Below are positions 61,845 to 64,000 of a stretch of DNA of 64,000 bases, one piece after another; the stretch's first letter is position 1; every line of letters starts with the position of its first letter. The notes beneath the pieces were generated by a model, which was not told the origin of the DNA, searched no databases, and saw nothing but the letters and a program-made list of their open reading frames with translations. This DNA is from Salipiger marinus (GTDB lineage: Bacteria; Pseudomonadota; Alphaproteobacteria; Rhodobacterales; Rhodobacteraceae). Both the position numbers and the translations under genes were made by a program. The stretch spans positions 1-64,000 of the forward strand of contig NZ_FNEJ01000019.1 of assembly GCF_900100085.1 (NCBI RefSeq), written 5' to 3'.

Positions 61845-62894
61845 ATGCTGCTTTCGGATTTCGACTTTCCGCTGCCGGAGGATCTGATCGCCACGCGCCC
61901 GGCCAGCCCGCGCAGCGCCGCGCGCCTGCTGGTGGCGGAAGGCGCGTGCCTCACCGATGCCGTGGTGCGCGACCTGCCCGACTGGCTGCGCCCCGGCGAC
62001 CGGCTGGTGCTGAACGACACGCGGGTGATTCCCGCGCGGCTGTCGGGGCTGCGGCACCGCCATGGCGCGCAGGGCGACACGGCGGCGCAGATCGAACTGA
62101 CCCTGCTGGAGCCGCGCCCCGGCGGGCTTTGGGCCGCACTGGTCAAGCCGCTGAAAAAGCTGCGCGAGGGCGAGACGGTGGTGCTGTCGGACGAGCTGTC
62201 CGCCACGCTGGCGGGGCGCGAGGACGGGCAGGGCCTGTTCCGCTTCAACCTGACGGGCGAGGATTTCGACGCGGCGCTGGCGCGGGCCGGGGCGATGCCG
62301 CTGCCGCCCTATATCGCCGCCAAACGCCCCGCCGACGAGCAGGACAAGACCGATTACCAGACCGTCTGGGCCCGGCATTCCGGCGCCGTGGCCGCGCCGA
62401 CCGCCAGCCTGCATTTCGACGCGCCCCTGCTTGCGGCGCTGGAGGCGCACGGCGTGAGCTTCACCCATGTGACGCTGCATGTGGGGGCAGGCACCTTCCT
62501 GCCGGTCAAGGTCGAGGACGTGACCACCCACCGCATGCATGGCGAATGGGGCGAGGTCACGGCGCCGGCCGCCGCCGAGATCGCCGCGACCAAGGCGGCG
62601 GGCGGGCGGGTGATCCCGGTAGGCACCACCGCGCTGCGCCTGATCGAGACGGCGGCGCGCGACAGCGGGCAGGTCGTGCCATGGCAGGGCGTCACCGACA
62701 TCTTCATCTATCCCGGCTTCACCTTCCGCGCCGCCGACGCGCTGATGACCAATTTCCACCTGCCCAAATCCACGCTGATGATGCTGGTGGCGGCCTTCAT
62801 GGGCAAGGCGCGGATCGACCGGGTCTATGCCCATGCGCTGGCGGAACGGTATCGCTTCTTTTCCTATGGCGATGCCTCGCTGCTGATCCCCTGA
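61845..62894 (+). CDS. queA: S-adenosylmethionine:tRNA ribosyltransferase-isomerase
   Basis: 349 aa, full length. It makes epoxyqueuosine in tRNA anticodons. Family segments seen are [52 protein letters not shown] and [17 protein letters not shown]. The ATG has AAGGGAA upstream. It is probably co-transcribed with the AsmA-like gene. No tgt lies in the visible part. Confidence 0.97.
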   Translation: MLLSDFDFPLPEDLIATRPASPRSAARLLVAEGACLTDAVVRDLPDWLRPGDRLVLNDTRVIPARLSGLRHRHGAQGDTAAQIELTLLEPRPGGLWAALVKPLKKLREGETVVLSDELSATLAGREDGQGLFRFNLTGEDFDAALARAGAMPLPPYIAAKRPADEQDKTDYQTVWARHSGAVAAPTASLHFDAPLLAALEAHGVSFTHVTLHVGAGTFLPVKVEDVTTHRMHGEWGEVTAPAAAEIAATKAAGGRVIPVGTTALRLIETAARDSGQVVPWQGVTDIFIYPGFTFRAADALMTNFHLPKSTLMMLVAAFMGKARIDRVYAHALAERYRFFSYGDASLLIP

Positions 62895-63132
62895 CAGCAC
62901 CACGCGGCGGATCCGCAGCGCCGCCGGAGGGCAAAACGGCCAAGATGCGACGCGCGCTGGCTTTTCCCCGCCCTGCGCTCCGTCCCGCCCGCGCCGCTGC
63001 CGCGCCCGCTTTGCACGATGCTGCTATTGCGGGCAGTTCGGGGTTGCGCCGGGGCGCGGGCACAGGCAGGCCTGAGGGCGGACAGCCCCGGATTCGGGGA
63101 AACCTGCGGCCCGCTTGCAAACGGAGACAGAC

Positions 63133-64000
63133 ATGCGCGAGGTTCTGAGAAACTCCTGGGCCCTGCTTCTGGGCATCATGCTGCTCATGGTCGGCAACGG
63201 TCTGCAGGGCTCCCTGCTGGGGGTCCGGGGCGGGCAGGCGGGCTTTTCCGCCCTGTCCATGTCGCTGGTCATGTCGGGCTATTTCGCGGGCTTCCTTGTC
63301 GCGTCGCGCATGACGCCGGGGATGATCCGCCGCGTCGGCCATGTGCGGGTCTTCGCCGCGCTGGGCTCGTTCATCTCGGCGGTGCTGATCCTTTATCCCG
63401 CCTTTCCGCATCCGGCGGTCTGGATGGTCGAACGCATGATCATCGGCTTCTGCTTCTGCGGAGTCTATGTCACCGCCGAAAGCTGGCTCAACAACGCCTC
63501 GACCAACGAGAACCGGGGGCAGGCGCTGTCGGCCTACATGATCGTGCAGATGGTCGGCATCATCTCGGCGCAGGCGATCCTGCTGATCCCCGACCCCTCG
63601 GGCTTTCTGCTGTTCGTGATTCCCTCGGTGCTGGTGTCCATCGCCTTCGCGCCGATTCTGCTGTCGATCTCGCCGACACCGGCCTTTGACAGCACCAAAC
63701 CCATGAGCCTGCGCGAGCTTTACCGCGTCTCGCCGCTGGGCGTCACCGGCATGTTCCTGCTGGGCGGCGTGTTCTCGGCGCAGTTCGGCATGGCGGCGGT
63801 CTATGGCTCCGAAGCCGGGCTGCGGCTGGGCGAGATCTCGATCTTCGTCGCCAGCTTCTATGTGGGCGCGCTCATCACACAATATCCGCTGGGCTGGCTG
63901 TCGGACCGCATGGACCGCCGCCAGCTGGTCGCCATGGTGGCGGCGGTGGGCGGGATCGCGGCGGTGGTCGCGGTCACGGCGGGCGGCAATTTCCCGGTCC
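63133..64000 (+). CDS. MFS transporter (cut by window end)
   Basis: 289 N-terminal residues visible, eight to nine helices. YFAGFLVASRMTPGMIRRVG and GWLSDRMDRRQLVAMVA are MFS motifs. The sequence resembles the YcaD/tetracycline-like group often found next to queA in Rhodobacteraceae; substrate unknown. The ATG follows GGAGA. The 238 bases before it hold no recognisable feature. Confidence 0.85.
   Translation, partial: MREVLRNSWALLLGIMLLMVGNGLQGSLLGVRGGQAGFSALSMSLVMSGYFAGFLVASRMTPGMIRRVGHVRVFAALGSFISAVLILYPAFPHPAVWMVERMIIGFCFCGVYVTAESWLNNASTNENRGQALSAYMIVQMVGIISAQAILLIPDPSGFLLFVIPSVLVSIAFAPILLSISPTPAFDSTKPMSLRELYRVSPLGVTGMFLLGGVFSAQFGMAAVYGSEAGLRLGEISIFVASFYVGALITQYPLGWLSDRMDRRQLVAMVAAVGGIAAVVAVTAGGNFPV

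Noticed and set aside
1-64000. CRISPR arrays, insertion sequences, prophage or integrative elements
   Set aside because: No regularly spaced direct repeats, transposase, integrase or phage structural genes were seen in any part of the window.

Overview
The window is high-GC chromosomal DNA of an alphaproteobacterium, most likely Rhodobacteraceae. The evidence for this is a PhyR-NepR-EcfG general stress response (GSR) locus, an acetyl-CoA synthetase, a CimA-type citramalate synthase, a fabF-mltG pair, DUF2934/DUF455/DUF1328 proteins, and a modular intergenic repeat ending in a GGGATATTT-type tail. No rRNA, tRNA, CRISPR array, insertion sequence or prophage was seen.

Layout. 0-2.3 kb: 5' part of acs, an FAH-type hydratase and a secreted PepSY protein, all on the minus strand. 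2.3-9.2 kb: stress region. It holds two tiny membrane proteins, phyR divergent from nepR-ecfG, a HisKA_2 sensor kinase, and an amidoligase/class-I amidotransferase pair coupled to the kinase by overlaps. A PRC-barrel protein follows, divergent from a 34-residue membrane peptide. Several GGAAC-N16/17-CGTT-like EcfG promoters are visible. 9.4-12.7 kb: 2,5-dioxovalerate dehydrogenase and Der GTPase. 12.7-16.0 kb: bacteriophytochrome kinase and heme oxygenase. 16.1-17.1 kb: YeeE/YedE transporter.

17.3-38 kb: a large import/catabolism region. A first family-5 (dipeptide-type) ABC transporter is split over two divergent transcripts and is followed by ACC deaminase with a divergent Lrp regulator. 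Next comes a ten-gene minus-strand operon of 12 kb: binding protein, two permeases, fused ATPase, gamma-glutamyltransferase, M20 peptidase, TauE, amidase, RidA and a DadA-like dehydrogenase. A GntR regulator diverges from it across a perfect TTGTATACAA palindrome. Together these genes look like uptake and stripping of gamma-glutamyl/acyl-amide conjugates of unusual amino acids, with ACC as one possible end substrate.

38-43.5 kb: accessory-looking stretch with an HNH nuclease, an HxlR/SDR divergent pair, a LysR/MDR divergent pair and an orphan protein. 43.6-64 kb: mostly housekeeping genes (fabF, mltG, cysS, cimA, alkA, bactofilin with M23 peptidase, bcp, a large AsmA-like protein, queA), with two MFS transporters; the last is cut by the window end.

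The most interesting points are the amidoligase/amidotransferase pair inside the GSR operon, the back-to-back EcfG promoters driving a PRC-barrel gene and a 34-aa peptide, the possible conjugate-degradation operon beside ACC deaminase, and an intergenic repeat family whose second hairpin keeps its pairing while its sequence changes.
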